64,000 bases of DNA from NCBI RefSeq assembly GCF_021155765.1, contig NC_060110.1, forward strand, positions 20,978,001 to 21,042,000, read 5' to 3'. Positions 1 through 14,712 of the stretch are shown one piece after another. The notes under the pieces are model-generated. The model had not been told where the DNA came from, ran no database searches, and saw only the letters and a list, made by a program, of their open reading frames with translations. How positions within the stretch are numbered: position 1 is the first letter of the stretch; every line of letters begins with the position of its first letter. Source of the stretch: Diprion similis (taxonomy: Eukaryota; Arthropoda; Insecta; Hymenoptera; Diprionidae). The translations under genes were made by a program, and so were the position numbers.

Positions 1-3000
1 CCCCTCGTCGAATACGGCATAATTACCTGCATCGAAAACCATGCCAGTATTTATCCGATAGCGGATAAACAGCTTAATTATCATCAATAAGACATCCTTA
101 ATGTTCCGGGAATCTGACAAACGGATATTGGTATAATTTTTACAGACTAAATCGCATGCTGACGTAAGTCTAGTAAAATAATCCACCAGTTTGTCAGGTA
201 CATATAAAATACAGTAGTTCTGTAACTACGTGTGTGAAAAAAACTCGAAGTAAAAATAATCGATTGAATATATTATTAACCGATTCCTCTTGTTTCAATT
301 GATTCACTCAACACTTTTTTCGCACGGCATCGAGTTACTTGAATTGGGAGTTTGTTATTTATATCATTATAAATCAGTTGATGAAATCTGGACTTTTTTC
401 TTCTACTTCTTTTGCTACGAAGGAAGATTGGCAGTATTCAATTATTGTAATTAGCATTCGAATGAATCTTTTTCTATGCAAGAAAGAAAGAGATAGAAAT
501 AATCTCGTACGGTACGAAATAAATATCGCGACGAAAGTTGCAGCAAATTTCGAAACGTCGCGACGACAGTCGCATAATAATTCGCAATAGCCGAGTATCT
601 CGTTATGCGTAATACACAGCCCGAGGCTTTTCAACCCTTGCCAGACCTGACAAACGGTTAAAACGTACGAACTTACTTTGTCTTCTAGTAGACACGTTTT
701 TTACTTAATTGACGAAACGAAAAAATGTAGATTAAAAAGGAAGAGCAATAAAATAAAATTTTGTCGATCCCGATAACATTTATCATTTTTCTGACAGCTG
801 CATCTTGTCTTGAAATCTAAATTTAGATGAATATTGAATCAAGAACGCTGCATTGATCTATATTCTGCTATGAACGATTTCATTGATTCGGGTGATTAGC
901 GAGAAGCAGAGAACTCGTTTTTTGTCGACAAAGCGCAAAATGAACGATCGAAGGAATAAAATCTTCACGTACACCCATTTCTCTCCCTATTTTTCCCCCT
1001 CAAGGCTAAAAGTAAGTGGTCGTTACTGATTGATGACGCCATCACTCATATTGCCTTACGGCCTGCACGGCTAGTCACCTGCAGACGAATGTTAGTCCGC
1101 ATGAGCTAGGCGCAAACGTATGTGAACCGGGTATATTAGAGAAATTGTCGCATTTTTTAAGATTCAACATTTTGCAAAACTTAAATATTTCATAATGGAC
1201 GTGTTTTATTTTTTAAATTTCTATTTAACTTTCGACGGAATTCAGGCTTTCGTGGAATACTCAAATTCACGCGAGGCGAGTTGAATATTTTGAACGGAAT
1301 ACGTGCATGGCTGTTAAAAATTTTGAAAATGCAGTGAAAATCTTATCTCGATTTCCGATACCCAAGTCCTTTTAAGATACAAACAACAAAGTAGATACAC
1401 GAATATGAGTTCTGAGATGAGATAGTCGAGCAACTTTGTAGCTAACAAATCAAAAGACGAAACAACAAGTGAAAAATTTTTATTCGACAGCTTTTTCAAC
1501 TTTTTTACATCCAAAGTTCTTGGCTTCAAATATTACACAAATAAAAAATATACCCGAATATTTTTAGTGGTACACGATTGCATTTGTCAAAAGCTCGTAG
1601 AAGAAAAAATAGGAAGCTTGAAAATCCCTGCATAGTTAAATGATCGGAAATATTTAAAAATCCCCAGAAGAAACGTCAGATTAAAGTACAGCTTAAAACT
1701 TAGCGGATTATACGCACACCAATTAGCCTGGTTAAAAATAATTTCAGTAAATTATGTTTGTTCGTTTAATTAAACGAGTTAATAAGCGCAAAACATAAAC
1801 ACCTATACTTCTGTAGTTACGACTTAAGCAAAAAAGGATTTCTCCATTCTACTGCCTGTAGTAAAATTCATACTTGCAAAACGAAACAATGTATTTACTC
1901 GTGTAAGGATATTATATTTAATCGCAAAATCTCGCACGAGACAAAACGCGTTGTAAGTATAATTAACCCGAATACACATTTCGCGTGGGACTCTGTACCC
2001 ACCTTTATCAAAACATGAAGGTATGACGCAGGTTTCACTTCCGTACCCGTAAGTTTACGTGAACCCATCCGATTGTAGTGCAGGACAGAAAAGGGCAACG
2101 CAACCAGCGGATTGGTGTATGTGTGTAGAGTGTATGAAGAGAAAAGAGGTCCCGGAAGGATGATATCATATTTCGCGGTAAGAGCTACGCCCTAGGACTC
2201 AGGGACGGTTTTAGAAGTTTTAGAAAGTAAAACTGGAATTAAAGAGGACGGTTCCAGGAGAAGCGTGATTAACCCGAAACCTCTGCATGTGCGCTTGATG
2301 ACACACGAAAGTGTGCAATGTAAGTATAATCGCAACTCTAAGGCCTAATTTTTCTCTTTACCGGCTTGCTCAAGAGATCTGCTGTACAGTTCAAACCACA
2401 AAGTGTAGAATAATGAATTGCGACCGTATGTATATAAAAATAAAGCGGAATGTTTAATTCATATACCAAACATTTTGAAGCATCAAGAAAAGGAGGCGTA
2501 AGATGAAAGTACATAAAAATTATATGAAAAGCTCAAGGAATCGTATAAAAATCCTCTAAAAGCTCGTCTTTTTCTCCCCCTCATCTTCGTCTGCAATCAT
2601 GTAACTAAATTCGCACCTTTTAAAGAAAATTTCATTATCTTTTCAGTGAAAACAGCAAATCTACTTTCTTCCGACCAAATTAAGGATAATTAAGATTGCT
2701 TCCAATCATACGACTACAGTGCTCTGTTTATCTCAGATTTTTGCAAGGATTTCCGGCGAACTGACTTTTCAACCTTGGATATAATACTTTGCCAGCGAAT
2801 CGCGGTACCCAGTTTCGATTATTAGTCGTTTTTCGGGGGGCGGGTGGGGGGGGGGGGGGGAGGCGAGCTTGCAGACACGCCGCAGACTGCGCGGTCTCTT
2901 CCGAAGGGCTCCAGTCATCCGGTTTGTAATTTCCGTCCATTTCCCTCGCCTGATGTGCGAGGCAATTTCAATCGACCCCCACGTAACATCGAATCCATCG

Positions 3001-3600
3001 ATTACGCCGCGCTGGACCGCAAGGAAATTAAAGAGATAAAAATGAAGATAAACAAAGTTGATAAACACTCGCGCCAAACATCGGAGATTCAAACACAGTA
3101 AGTGAAAATTGTGCAGAATTTTGGGGAGACTTTTTTAGAAATTTTCTTATTCTTATAAACTACAGCTTAATCTGTCAAAAAAAAGTTTATGATGTGTCGA
3201 ATATCTGTCAAAATACTTTGAATCCCTTTGAAACTATAGTGTGTTTTATTACAAACATCAGGGTCATTTATTATAGTATGCATTGCTTATAGAAGTTTTG
3301 TTGAGAAAAAACGACGAGCAATGATTCTATGCGGTCTCATATTATCCTCGGAATTTTTCCGGAAGCAAGCTGGTACAGGATATTTGCTCTATAAGTAGGG
3401 AAACCCGTTTTTGGTTTCTAGTGGAAAAATGGTTTGTTATTTTCCAAAGGCATGTGATTCATTGAGAATATCTTTTTTTTTTTTTTTCATTTTCAGCAGG
3501 CGTCCAAAATGGCTTATTTTTACATTTCAGTTGGGAAAAAGTATTTCCGGTCTTTTAGAGCGAACTTAAAAACCAGCCAATCAATCAATTAATAATAAAA
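1..3600. other. Non-coding DNA, no gene recognised
   Basis: AT-rich sequence with only short chance ORFs on both strands. A 15-bp G run lies at 2846-2860 and a T run near 3473-3487. I see nothing else that can be supported. Confidence 0.6.
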
Positions 3601-5450
3601 ATTACCTCAGCTCGATGCAGGTACGGTGGACGACTCCCTCTCATGGCAGAGCTTGCAGGGCTCGAATCATCGAGGCGGCGATAAGAAAAGCGCGGAGCTT
3701 TCATTCGTCGGCGTTTGAACAAGCGATGTCGGTATAAGAGAAGATACTACACGAGCTTTCGCCAGGTTCACCAACACAAACAATGCATATGGATATAAGC
3801 AGACCGCGACGCACGGTCACATTAGAAACGGGTTTTACGATTTACGCTGCGTACTACGTAGCCTTATACGATCCGCACGTCTGAGCAGCTACGAGTAAAG
3901 GAGTAAAAACGCGAATGGAAGGTGGAGTTCGCGACACTGAACCCGACCGGATGAATATTTGAATGGTGAAAATCGACACCGATGTGTACGAGTTAAAATA
4001 AAGTTAAAAAAAAAGCAGTGTCACACGTGGCCGCGGCGAGCGCGATTCTTACCTCATTCGAAAGGAATGGATATTACAGGTATATACACGTAGAAAGGGA
4101 AGCGGGCACGCGACATCGGCGATCTCTTTTCATCCCGTGTCCTACTCCGTCGGTAAGAGCGAGACGGAGAGCGGCCGCTTCTCCGTGACTCTGCAGGCCT
4201 TGATCGCTGGCTTCGGTTTTACTCCCGGCCTCCGATCGTTACGAGTACACCTATCAGATAAGAAAGCGGTTGAAATCGCCGTGTCGAAGGCCTTGATAGT
4301 CGATCCGCGTTGTTGTCAAGTTCGTGCGGCCAAGTCGCTCCGCCGGTAAGGTAGCTACGGAAACTCCGGAAGTTAGGTTAGGTTAGGTTAGGATAGCTCG
4401 TTGCCAGTTTCTATCTTTCTGTCTTTCAGCGTGGCGCGAGACTCTATAGAGACTCTGCTTCGATGCGGCGTGGCGTTTATCACGTTTACGCTCAAGCGTA
4501 AATGTGGAAACTCCTTCGACGGCTCACTTGCCGCGCATCCGCCATCGCCGGTTATTGTTTCTTCTATTGCATTATCGAGACATTGTTGTCAAGCGTTTTT
4601 CTGGATTATGATGATGTTTTTGCGCCTCTGAAAAACTCCCAAACTTCCAGAGATCGATATTCCGGCGCAAAGAATCCCGGGATGAGCCACGAGATACTTG
4701 GAACAGCATCGCGATCGAACAGTTCGGTTCTCCGACAGAAATCGTTCAACGTCGTGTTGCAAGCTCATCGAATTATTATACTCCAATTACGCGCTTATGT
4801 TGGCAGTCGTGCATTTTTTTGGTCTCGAGGTGTCTTCTTCAGCCGATGATACACGCGGCTGAAGTGCTGTTTGAAGAAATTTTTTCAATCGGTCTGCTAA
4901 ATTTCGTTCTTTAGATTCTTTGATCGAGACTTTTTCTAATCAACCTTTTTTTTCGTAATCTGTCGTAGAAACTCGTAGAACTTTGTTTTTCTTCCGCAAA
5001 ACACAGATCCTATATTTATGCACGAATCTTACGTGAACTCAAAAATCTTGTACGGGACAGCAACGAATTTTGCTCCGCGGATTTTCGCAAGAAAATTTTC
5101 ACGCATCGCGACGACGTCTCAAAAAAATTCGCGTACGCAGTTTACACGATTTGTAAAGTTTTCTGACGAGGAGAAATGTAGTTCGACTCTAACACTTCCT
5201 GCAGCTAGGATTACAGTCGGTGAATGAAAACTGAGCCCGTGAGTGTCGCGTCTATATCCTGCGATCATGCATCGCGTCTTCCGAGTTAGCGTCGGATTTC
5301 CCTGCGCTGTTCCCGATGCACTGGAGTTTCTGGTTGCGGATGATGTTGGAGGGAGGATCCAACTCCAGTCGGTCCTCTTTCCTTCTCGCTCTCTCTCTAT
5401 TTCTCTCTCCGTCTCTGAGTCACGTGGGGAATTGAGCTAATTTAGATCGT
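3601..5450. other. GC/CpG-richer island, candidate non-coding first exon(s)
   Basis: A minus-strand donor (ATGAG|GTAAGAAT) would end an exon at 4053. A plus-strand donor (GCCG|GTAAGG) would end one at 4345. No conserved protein is visible. It may be the promoter of a gene extending beyond the left edge. A (TTAGG)4 run lies inside. Confidence 0.3.
4373..4392 (+). repeat. Short interstitial telomere-type repeat (TTAGG)4
   Basis: Four perfect TTAGG units, the canonical insect telomeric pentamer, followed by a degenerate TAGG-like unit. Confidence 0.85.
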
Positions 5451-8400
5451 ACTTAGCGACGAAATTATCTTCACATACATATCTGTACGCGATGTTATAC
5501 ACACTTGACGGAAATACATGCACCGTCGGTCTAAGCCCTACTCCACGTACCTAATATACCGGTCTTCAAGTAATAAACTCTCGTTTAGGTGAATAGAATT
5601 GGTCTAGTTCGGTTGCAAAAACATCGTAATATTACGAAACGTTTGTTAATTTCATTTAAGCGAATTTATACTGTGAGAATAAAAATATTCAAACAATTGT
5701 TTCTACAATGAGTGCGTAATGACGCAGAAAAGCAACCAAAATCGTCACGAGAGACCAAAAATATTGCACAAAAAACCTTGAAGAAAGTCCAAACTTTAAA
5801 GAGGTTCAAGAGCCACGATTTTTTTGCATTTTTGCGAATATATAAAAAAATATTCATTGATTTGAGGATAAAAATTTTCCACACAATTGAGTTATTCTTA
5901 TAATAGATACGTGGCAAGTAAAGCGAAGACTTATAAATGTCTATAATAAATATTAAATGAAGATAATTTTGTCGCTAACCCGGCACGTGTTTGCCGAAGT
6001 GATAAACACCCGACGGCAACCGACAAACTGCGAGGTTTTAGTACAAGGAAAGTGGATAAATAGCCGTAAAATATCTCAGGGTATCTCGCATGGACCTAAT
6101 CGACTTTTATTGGTCGTCGCGGAACGAATTGATCAGCTGCAACGATCGTATGACGCCTGATCGCCAGACGATAAAATATTTCCAATTGATAACCCTTCAT
6201 GCCTGATAGCAAAAACGAGTCTTATCAACATTCCAGCATGTTCGATTCGTGTAATTAAACATATGTTCCCATGGTATTCATTCATTCTACCTCAAAGAAA
6301 AAGAAGAAATTATGTCCCTAATGGCCCATCGTACTAATAGTTCCTGTCGGAAGAACATGATTCCGAAAAATTTAACTCTTTTCTTTGACTTTTGTCAGAG
6401 ATTTTTATATTCACGTATTTCGTATCGATGCGATAGTATAGTTATATACTGCAGTAAAAATTTGAGACACAAAATTCTTGAGGTAAGTACAAGTTCAAGT
6501 TCCGTTTTGGCGTATATAAATTTGGAAAATTTCCATATTATTTCGCAGATTTTAAACGCGTTGTGGGTACAAGCGAAAAATATTTATCTCGATTAACGTA
6601 TGAATGTAGAAAATTGATTAATCTCGCTGACAATCAGTTCGTGTGATTGAACGGGCTGAAATTGGGTTACGCAGAATAAAAAAAAAATCGCAGAGCAATA
6701 TACGATAGCGAAAACGTTCGAATCGAAGTAAAATAAAAAAATAAAAAAATAAATAAATTCCCAACGATTCCTTCAAGCTTGGTGATTATAACACAGTTAC
6801 TTAATTTGTATCAGCCCAGTCAACGCTGACCCAACTGGCGTATAGTTCAGGTTGCCAAATCTCAAGATCTTGCGTTCAGGCTTGTGAATTGCGCAAGAGG
6901 CTGTGATTTTTAATTGATAGTTCAGTTTAAGACGGCGGGTTTGCAAGGCCTGCGGAATTATCTATGACGTAATATCGGTGTTCGCCACAAGAATCAACGC
7001 CGGTAGGTAAGCAGCTATTTGTATGCACAAGTATTATACATACCACGTGTATACATATATACAAACATTGTACACGTATATTCTGACAATCCTGAAACCA
7101 ATCAGCGTGACTACAATCTCTGCTTGAAAACGTCACACAATTATGCAGCGCGATGTTTTCCTCCCGCAATAATGGAATAGCAGATTTAAAAATAATACAA
7201 GTAAAATAGCGTGAACAAGAGAGAAAAAAAAAATACGAACCAGAAGGTAAAATAAAATATACAAACACGTCCGAGGAACGCTTAGACATGAATTATCATT
7301 AAGAATACATTTATACACATATTACTATACTTTTAATTGGCCGAGCATACTGCGATTTGAGTCGTACCTCATGATTGAAAGTGATTCACAATCGGTAGAC
7401 TCCTTACTGTGCTTTGCTCACGTTTACTATCGTAAATTTGTATATAGTTATGTTACGATTTGAGGACGCCGTAGCTAAGTAAAAAAACAAAACTAAAAAA
7501 ATTAAATAAAATAACGAATGGGAAAAAAACATTGGCATTAACATGCATGTAGGCTCGGAAGCGGTGTCGAAATCGAAAGTGTCGATTGATTTCAGACATC
7601 TCAAGTGTAACGAATTAATGAAGTATTTTATCCCAAATCAGTCAAGCTATGTAGTACTCGGACGTATTTTTGCACAGGATGTAGATTAAGAATAAAAAAA
7701 TATAAATAATAAACTAAAAAACAAAAAAACAGTCAAGAAAAGAATTCCTCAGACCTTTTTACGGTTTCCAATTCGAAGAATACGTTGCTCCTCATTTTCT
7801 CACCACAGATGTAAGTCGCACACAGCTTTTTATTTCAATTTTACTGCAGATCTTTTTGTCGCGCAAAAACATCTTCATGGTAATAAATGAAATTTTCGAT
7901 TTCCTCTAATTTCTGATTTGAAGTACCTTTTTGTACCTTTTTGTTCTAAAATAATTTTTTTTTTTTTCTCACTTCAAATTCGGAGAGTGGTTTACAAGTT
8001 ATCAATCCCTTTCGAAACTTTCAGATTTTGAGAAACACAGTTTACCTTTATTGACGAATCCGTAACTCGATATAAGACAGATAATTCTGAAGTGTACATA
8101 TTATATACACTTCCTCGAAACACAGTTAAACGTACATTTCCGTGCAAAAATATTCAACACCGGATGAAAATATGACTTGATGAATGTAAAAACACTCGTA
8201 AAAATTTTACCAATCTATAAGTAACCGACCAACATTGTATGTTATACGTTTCATAAGCCACTCGAAACCGCGACTAATTTCGCACAGAACAAAAAACGCC
8301 ATATGGAAGAAAATCGCAATTCGATCATTACACAGACTCTAGCGAGAATCGTTTAGAACCTTCAAACCCGTACTTCGAACCTGACAAAACTGCTTTGTAG

Positions 8401-8596
8401 GTACAAGAAGCCACTCCAAAGGTCAACGAGATATCCGTTGACAGCTTTCTACATTTCGCTGTCAAGCACGTCATTTTCGACCTGAAAACGGTCGCGGCAT
8501 CACTATAACGGCAGTGCGCGGAAGCCTGTCTTCGACTGATATTTCACTTCCAATTAATCCTGCAGCTAGATGCACCTGGCGTTGGCTAATAAGCTG
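5451..8596. other. Non-coding DNA, no gene recognised
   Basis: AT-rich, with A and T tracts and short chance frames on both strands. No conserved product or structured element was seen. Confidence 0.55.
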
Positions 8597-9024
8597 AAAA
8601 TAATCGATGCATCGATTAATCGTGTCCGAAAAAATAATCGGACACGACACGATTGAATCGGTACAAATTAATCGGTTGATCCATTATTTCGTATTTTCTA
8701 GAAACGGTGCATTTGAAACTGAAATTTGATGAATTTCGGTACGCATGAATCGTAATGGCGGACAAGTTTCTTGATAATTTATAGTTTATTGGTAAGAATA
8801 TTCATTTATCTTTCACTTATTGTATCGAGTAGTTATACTTAGTAAATAAAACGACGATAATAATTGATACTTTAATCACATGTATTGATAGTGTATTGCG
8901 TCGTTCAATGGGAGTAAAAAACAGAAACCGATTATGAGAAAAAATAATTGCACCGGTCAATTAATCGAGTTTGGGTAATAATCGATTCTACTCGATTAAT
9001 CGGAAAAAAATAATCGATTATTTT
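8597..9024. mobile_element. MITE-like inverted-repeat element
   Basis: The termini are AAAATAATCGAT at 8597-8608 and its exact complement at 9013-9024. Both ends are rich in CGATTAATCG subrepeats. A perfect 8-bp stem (GTGTCCGA/TCGGACAC, 8622-8645) sits near the left end. There is no ORF and no obvious target-site duplication. Confidence 0.45.
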
Positions 9025-10111
9025 TGGTCATTCTTAAGATGCACTCGCGAGTACACATATTGGATTTTTCCAAGTGTTGGCATCGCTGAGACCTGAAACT
9101 GCACGCAGCGCAACTGATACGCAATTCGCGTGGAGATAAGGCTCGTGTGTGAAATTCACACGTATTATATATGCATGTGCGAGCTATCGATAGATTATGC
9201 ATTCGCAACGTGGCAACTCGGCTTCGAGGGTCTCGGGTACACAACAGGTCACCCGCTGTTTATCGATTTCGAATAATTACGGTTAAGCACTCGACCCTCA
9301 ATTACAACTGGCTCGCAAAGCACAGCCTGTGTAATGGAAAGAAATAATTGAAACGGTAAATTACGATCTGCTGCAGAGTTATCGATGAAAAATTATCGAA
9401 CTTTGGCCTTTTGACAACCTCGTTTAGTCATGTTAACCGATTCAAAAGCCGTTTGAAACTAAGTTATCGACAAGACGATACAGTCATAGAAATATAACAT
9501 GGTAAATTGGAGTGAAAAAAATTACCCGATTACCGCAGGAATAAACATTACCGAGCTACGTTGGCACAAATTTGAAATACGATACGACGGTTGGAACGAG
9601 GGTGAAAATATTGCTACAGCTCGTGCGGTCAAATTTATCAGTTGGGGTTGAGATTTTTGAAAACTGTCCGTTAGAAAGGAGCGGCCTGAATACGGGGTCG
9701 AAGTAGAGAATAAACAGTCCTGACACACTTCAGTCAATCACTCGTTGATCGGAAATGAAAATTTCTATAAATTTCACTGTCAATCGCACTTGATCTTCAC
9801 GCACGAGTTCTTCGCAATGTATAACGAAAAATGTAAGATATTGAAGTAGAAATTGTAGGTATACATTATTATTAGTATTATTACTATTATTACATATAAT
9901 ACTCTCGTTTTGACGATTGCAAGAGAAATCGTCATGATCGTTACGATCAATTTTCTATTCAATGTAGGTAAAATCGATAATTTCATGCCTATAAGATAAC
10001 GGAATACAGACGAATTTAATTATCACTCTAATGAAAAAGCGCGCGCGATTTAAAATACGAGGTGATAAAAGTTAATAAATAAACGTAAACGATGGAAAAA
10101 GAACGGCTTAC
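9025..10111. other. Non-coding DNA, no gene recognised
   Basis: AT-rich sequence with short ORFs lacking any domain. An ATT-type microsatellite lies near 9865-9895. Confidence 0.55.
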
Positions 10112-10640
10112 CAGTTTCCTTTTTTTCCGGTGGTTTTCCATGGGCTCGAAGCACCGGTCTGCACCGAGCCTGGATAACGATCGTGTCGGATTTCGGCACC
10201 ACAGTAATGCACAACCGGTAGGTATTGTAAACGCGAAAGATGAACCAGGAGCACCTGTTTCCGTGCCGGCTAAACTGAAACTGAGCGCTCCCCGAGTGCG
10301 GTATATTGGTAGCTCTAACCACGGTGCGGGAGTAGGGAAGAAGAAATCGCGTGTAGAAAACAAACTCCAAAGCTAATAGAAGCCGAGAGGAGGATGGAAG
10401 CGCGAAGAACCGGGGAGCGATAGGCGCGCGTAAAGGTCATCATCGCTGGCGGTTTCTGACTCTTAAACCGCGTCGGTAAACACGGCTAAATAATATCGCG
10501 AATTTAAAAATGGCCAATCATCGCCCGGAACGGAATCCGCGTCGAGGAGAGACCGGCAATAACAGAGGCCAACATCATCGGCATAATAAGTTGTGTTTGT
10601 AACGGCTAATAATAAGGATTAATAACGTATCACGATGGAA
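10112..10640 (-). other. Candidate non-coding exon or promoter island
   Basis: This is a GC-richer stretch ending, on the minus strand, at the donor AACTG|GTAAGCC (exon end 10112). Overlapping frames on both strands (up to 111 codons) show no recognised domain and no codon preference, so a 5'-UTR exon of a leftward gene is more likely than a coding exon. Confidence 0.25.
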
Positions 10641-13600
10641 TCAAGCTCATTGTTACAGGCGATATGTAATCCATCACATTACATTCTATTGTAGTTTCTT
10701 TTATTGGCCAATCGGTTTTTCTTTCTTTTTCTTTCTCATACTCCATCGGCCGCTCGTTTACACTCGATTTCTGATTGTAAGTGACATGATGTGATAATAA
10801 ATGTATGGGCAGCAGGTATTGTAAACAATATGGCGTATTGTTCGCCGCCAGTATCGATCGTTGGATCAATTTCATTGATCGCGGCTCGTTCCGAGCTAGA
10901 CTGACATTTACAGGTGGAGAAAAAATTCATATCGAACGCACTTGACCTGTGTCTATAGACCTCCAAACCTTGACTATATTATAAGCAGTCCCGTAACAAA
11001 GTACGTATTTTTATACCCGGAGAGCACAAATAGTAAAGGTATAGTGTCCTATAACTAATATTTCATAGCGTTACTATAACACATTTTCTATGTCATGGGA
11101 AAATTGGGTCCAATTAACAAAGTAACGAAGACACTACGTTTAGTTGGTTTTCCAGAGAGAAGCGATTGCGTTAAGACCCGTATCACTCATTCCTCAAACT
11201 AGGAAAATGTGCAACCTCATTTTCCTGTAACGGGTGGTCCTAAAATGTTCTAAAAATCAATTCTGTAATTCGTAGAAACCATCGAGTTAGACTGCTCAGC
11301 GATAAATGTTAAAGAGAGAAATCTGCAGCGAAGGTCAATCGATTGTAACTCTGTGTTATCGTTGTTTCTCAAAAAAGCATGACAGCAACTTGTGGCAAAG
11401 TGTTCAGACTAAGAATTTGGAAATTACAGGTCAAAAACAGGACGCAAGAACTCAGAAATTTCGATGTGTTTCTCCAGAGGTTGATCCTGCGATGTTTTCA
11501 AAGCTTTTTTCCAATTCTTTGGGGTTTAATTAGCCTGACAAAGGTCATTCAAATCAATCCTGAGACGAAAAAACGACAATCGATTATATGGAACTAATTA
11601 TACATGAACTGACATCTACTGTATAAAGTAAACGTTATGATTTCATGTGTTGATATTTCGGACGGGTAAAAAAAAATCAGAGTTTGCAAAAGTCTGGATA
11701 AATATTCGCTGTGGATAAGCAATACCTTGCTTGTTTGTTTTCGTTGATGTGTATTGAAAAATCATCAACCGGTTTCACAAACATCGCGACATTCAAAATT
11801 CTAGATAGTTATTGCATATCTCTTCGTTGAGATTACTCTCGGTAATTGTAAACAAATAGCGTTTGAGACGCGAAATTGAACCAATAGGTGAATTGCATTC
11901 CACGAAACGAGGAGCGACAAATGTGCAAATACATATATTCATGCTAATTTCCGCGCAAACTGCGGCGCCGTGGTAAAAGACGAAAATACACCACCAACTC
12001 CGTCGGTACAATAGAACCTTGACTCGCCCTGAGTGAGTAGCAGCTGCTGCCTACCTGAAACGAAAGTTTAAAATACACACAACCACGTGAGTAGTCGCAA
12101 TTAGGTAAATACTGTCGTTTTACTGTACGGGATGCCAAGTTACTATTTAATGTGAATTATCATGCTGCAATGATGAAAGTTAAGAAAAATATTTCCTTTT
12201 TCGCATGGTAGTCTTTTACCCTCCGCAACTATATAATGGCCAGAATTTTTGCGTTTTGTATAAATGCAATTTTCTCTTTTTCCAATTTCTTTCTGTACAG
12301 AAACTCAAAGAAAAAAAAAATCGTTGCAACAAATCGTTTATTTTCAACTGTCGTGCAAGGCTGATTTCATATTATTAGCAACAGAATAAACAATTGCACA
12401 ATCACTTGCTTTTATAATTATAATATTTTCGATCAATTGTTTTGTGCATTTCTTTGGAAGACGAGATAAAAAAATTCGGACCCCACGTACCAACACAGAA
12501 TACAGCGCAAGAGTCGAAGTGTGTTCGGTAAGCATTAAATCTGCAGTACCGACCGTGGCAATTGACGGTAATTCAGAATCCGACACTATTAACGTTTTGT
12601 ACTTCGCATCGGTAAGACGTGCCGATAGGCAACTGAACATACTGCCGTGTTTGTTTGCGAAAAACCCCTGAAATATAGCACATCAGCAGGGCAACGTCGG
12701 TGGACGCAAGGATCATAAAAATACATCTGACTGGAATGAAAAATGTCAAAATTACATACGTATGAGGTGATATTTTATTATGTTGAACAAGAAGAAAAGT
12801 AGAAAAATGAATAGTAAAAACAAAGAGACACGGTTACAATATTTACGACGCAATTACAATAATCGCGGAACGGTATGGAATGAACAATGGCGGTTTTTTT
12901 TTGTGCCTCAGAGTAAATAAGCAGCATTTATTACCTACTTTATTTCTTACACTTGTACTCCCTTTCGTGAATTTATATATTTGTATACTTAACTTTGTAA
13001 ATACCTCAAATTTATATATGTGTCTATATATATATATGCATGTCATATATATATATACATATATTATCTATAATTTGTAATATTTGACTAATTAATATTT
13101 AAGCACACGACTTGTTTTCATTTCCATTTTAACAACAGAGAAGCACATTTTGGCATTTTTCAAATAGATCATATAATTATATAATTCATTTTTTCTTATT
13201 TTGCTTATTTTTTTTTTTGTTTTTTTTTTTTTGTTTTTTGTTTTTTTCTGAGCACGACCGGCGACGACGTTTTCAAGACTACATATGATTGTAATGACGC
13301 AAAAACACGTTTCGTTTATTGTTCGTCGTTACTTTTGGAATACTAATTTTGAAGTCTGTTGAGGTCAAATACTACCGAATTATCATATTCGAGATTGAAA
13401 AATTAAGAGTTTACGTTTTGCAAAAAATTTGGTAGCAAAAGATCACAGCTAGGCACTTGGGCAGCATCAAATTTTGTCATCTTTGTGACAAAAGTGGCAC
13501 TCTTTATTATCGGTACTTGTAATATATATATATATATATATACTTGTAATATATATATATAGGTATATAATATTTATATTGTCATGCAGCAAATTAGTTG

Positions 13601-14656
13601 AAATGAGAAAGTGGAGGAAAAAAAAATAATTAAAAAAAGATTATCAATGCGATTAGAACGACGCATCAGTTGAATACAAAGATAATGATTACAATAATTA
13701 GCGTAAAGAGAATATCGTATATAAATTCAACTATAACTGTATATTTGTTTTTGTTATTGTAAATGTAAATTTAATGTAAACGTACGCGATATTGAACGGC
13801 TAAGGTATACGTTAAAAAGCTATTATACCAGTTATTAAAACGCGCGTCAAACTCTTAATATAGTTGCATTATACTCAATAATATTACATGTACGTGATAA
13901 GCTATTTGAAAACTGATAAACGGAAAAAGATTATAAAATTGTGCGATTCACCATTAAGGGTAATAGTTTATCAGGCGCAGGTGAGACCTAAATTATTTCA
14001 ATTATTGGTCAATATGAGATCGGCGCCCAATTTGTTGCATTGAAATATACGTTTCGCTTTTCATTTCTTGTTTTCTTACTTCAAAGATTAGTCGCGTCAG
14101 AGAGGTAAGCCTTACATTACGTTACAGGGGCTGCAAGTGCCTTGAAACTTCAATAATTGTCGAACGGCTTCTAAATTTCTTTTAGAATTTTCACGGTTAA
14201 AATAAATTTTACTTTTTCGTTTAGTTTCAATCATAGTACGTCTGACGTCTTATATTCGCTTTCTTTTTGTCAATATTCACGAAATTTTTCGGGGTTTAAA
14301 ACGATCTACAACCCCTTCGTCTAAGTTAATCAACTTGGAATTTATTCTGCAGTTCAGTTTTCTAAGGCGAAGATATTGTCTGGCTTATATACTGGTTCAA
14401 AAATTGCGAAATTTAGGTTTCTTGGCTTCCCGTCATTTCGTGCAAACACACATATACAGACGCAAAGAAAAATGAGGAAGCAATTTACAAGTATAGCAAC
14501 AAACGCACAGATTCATCACGACAAGGTGTCCTTTGTTCCAATCGAAATTTCACGTGTCTATTCTTCGCCCGGTGTTCCGTATCAATATGCGCAATATCGT
14601 TTTACCTGCTTTTTCTCATCCCTTCAATTTTTTCTTTCCAATTCTTTTTATCACAA

Positions 14657-14712
<56 letters not shown>

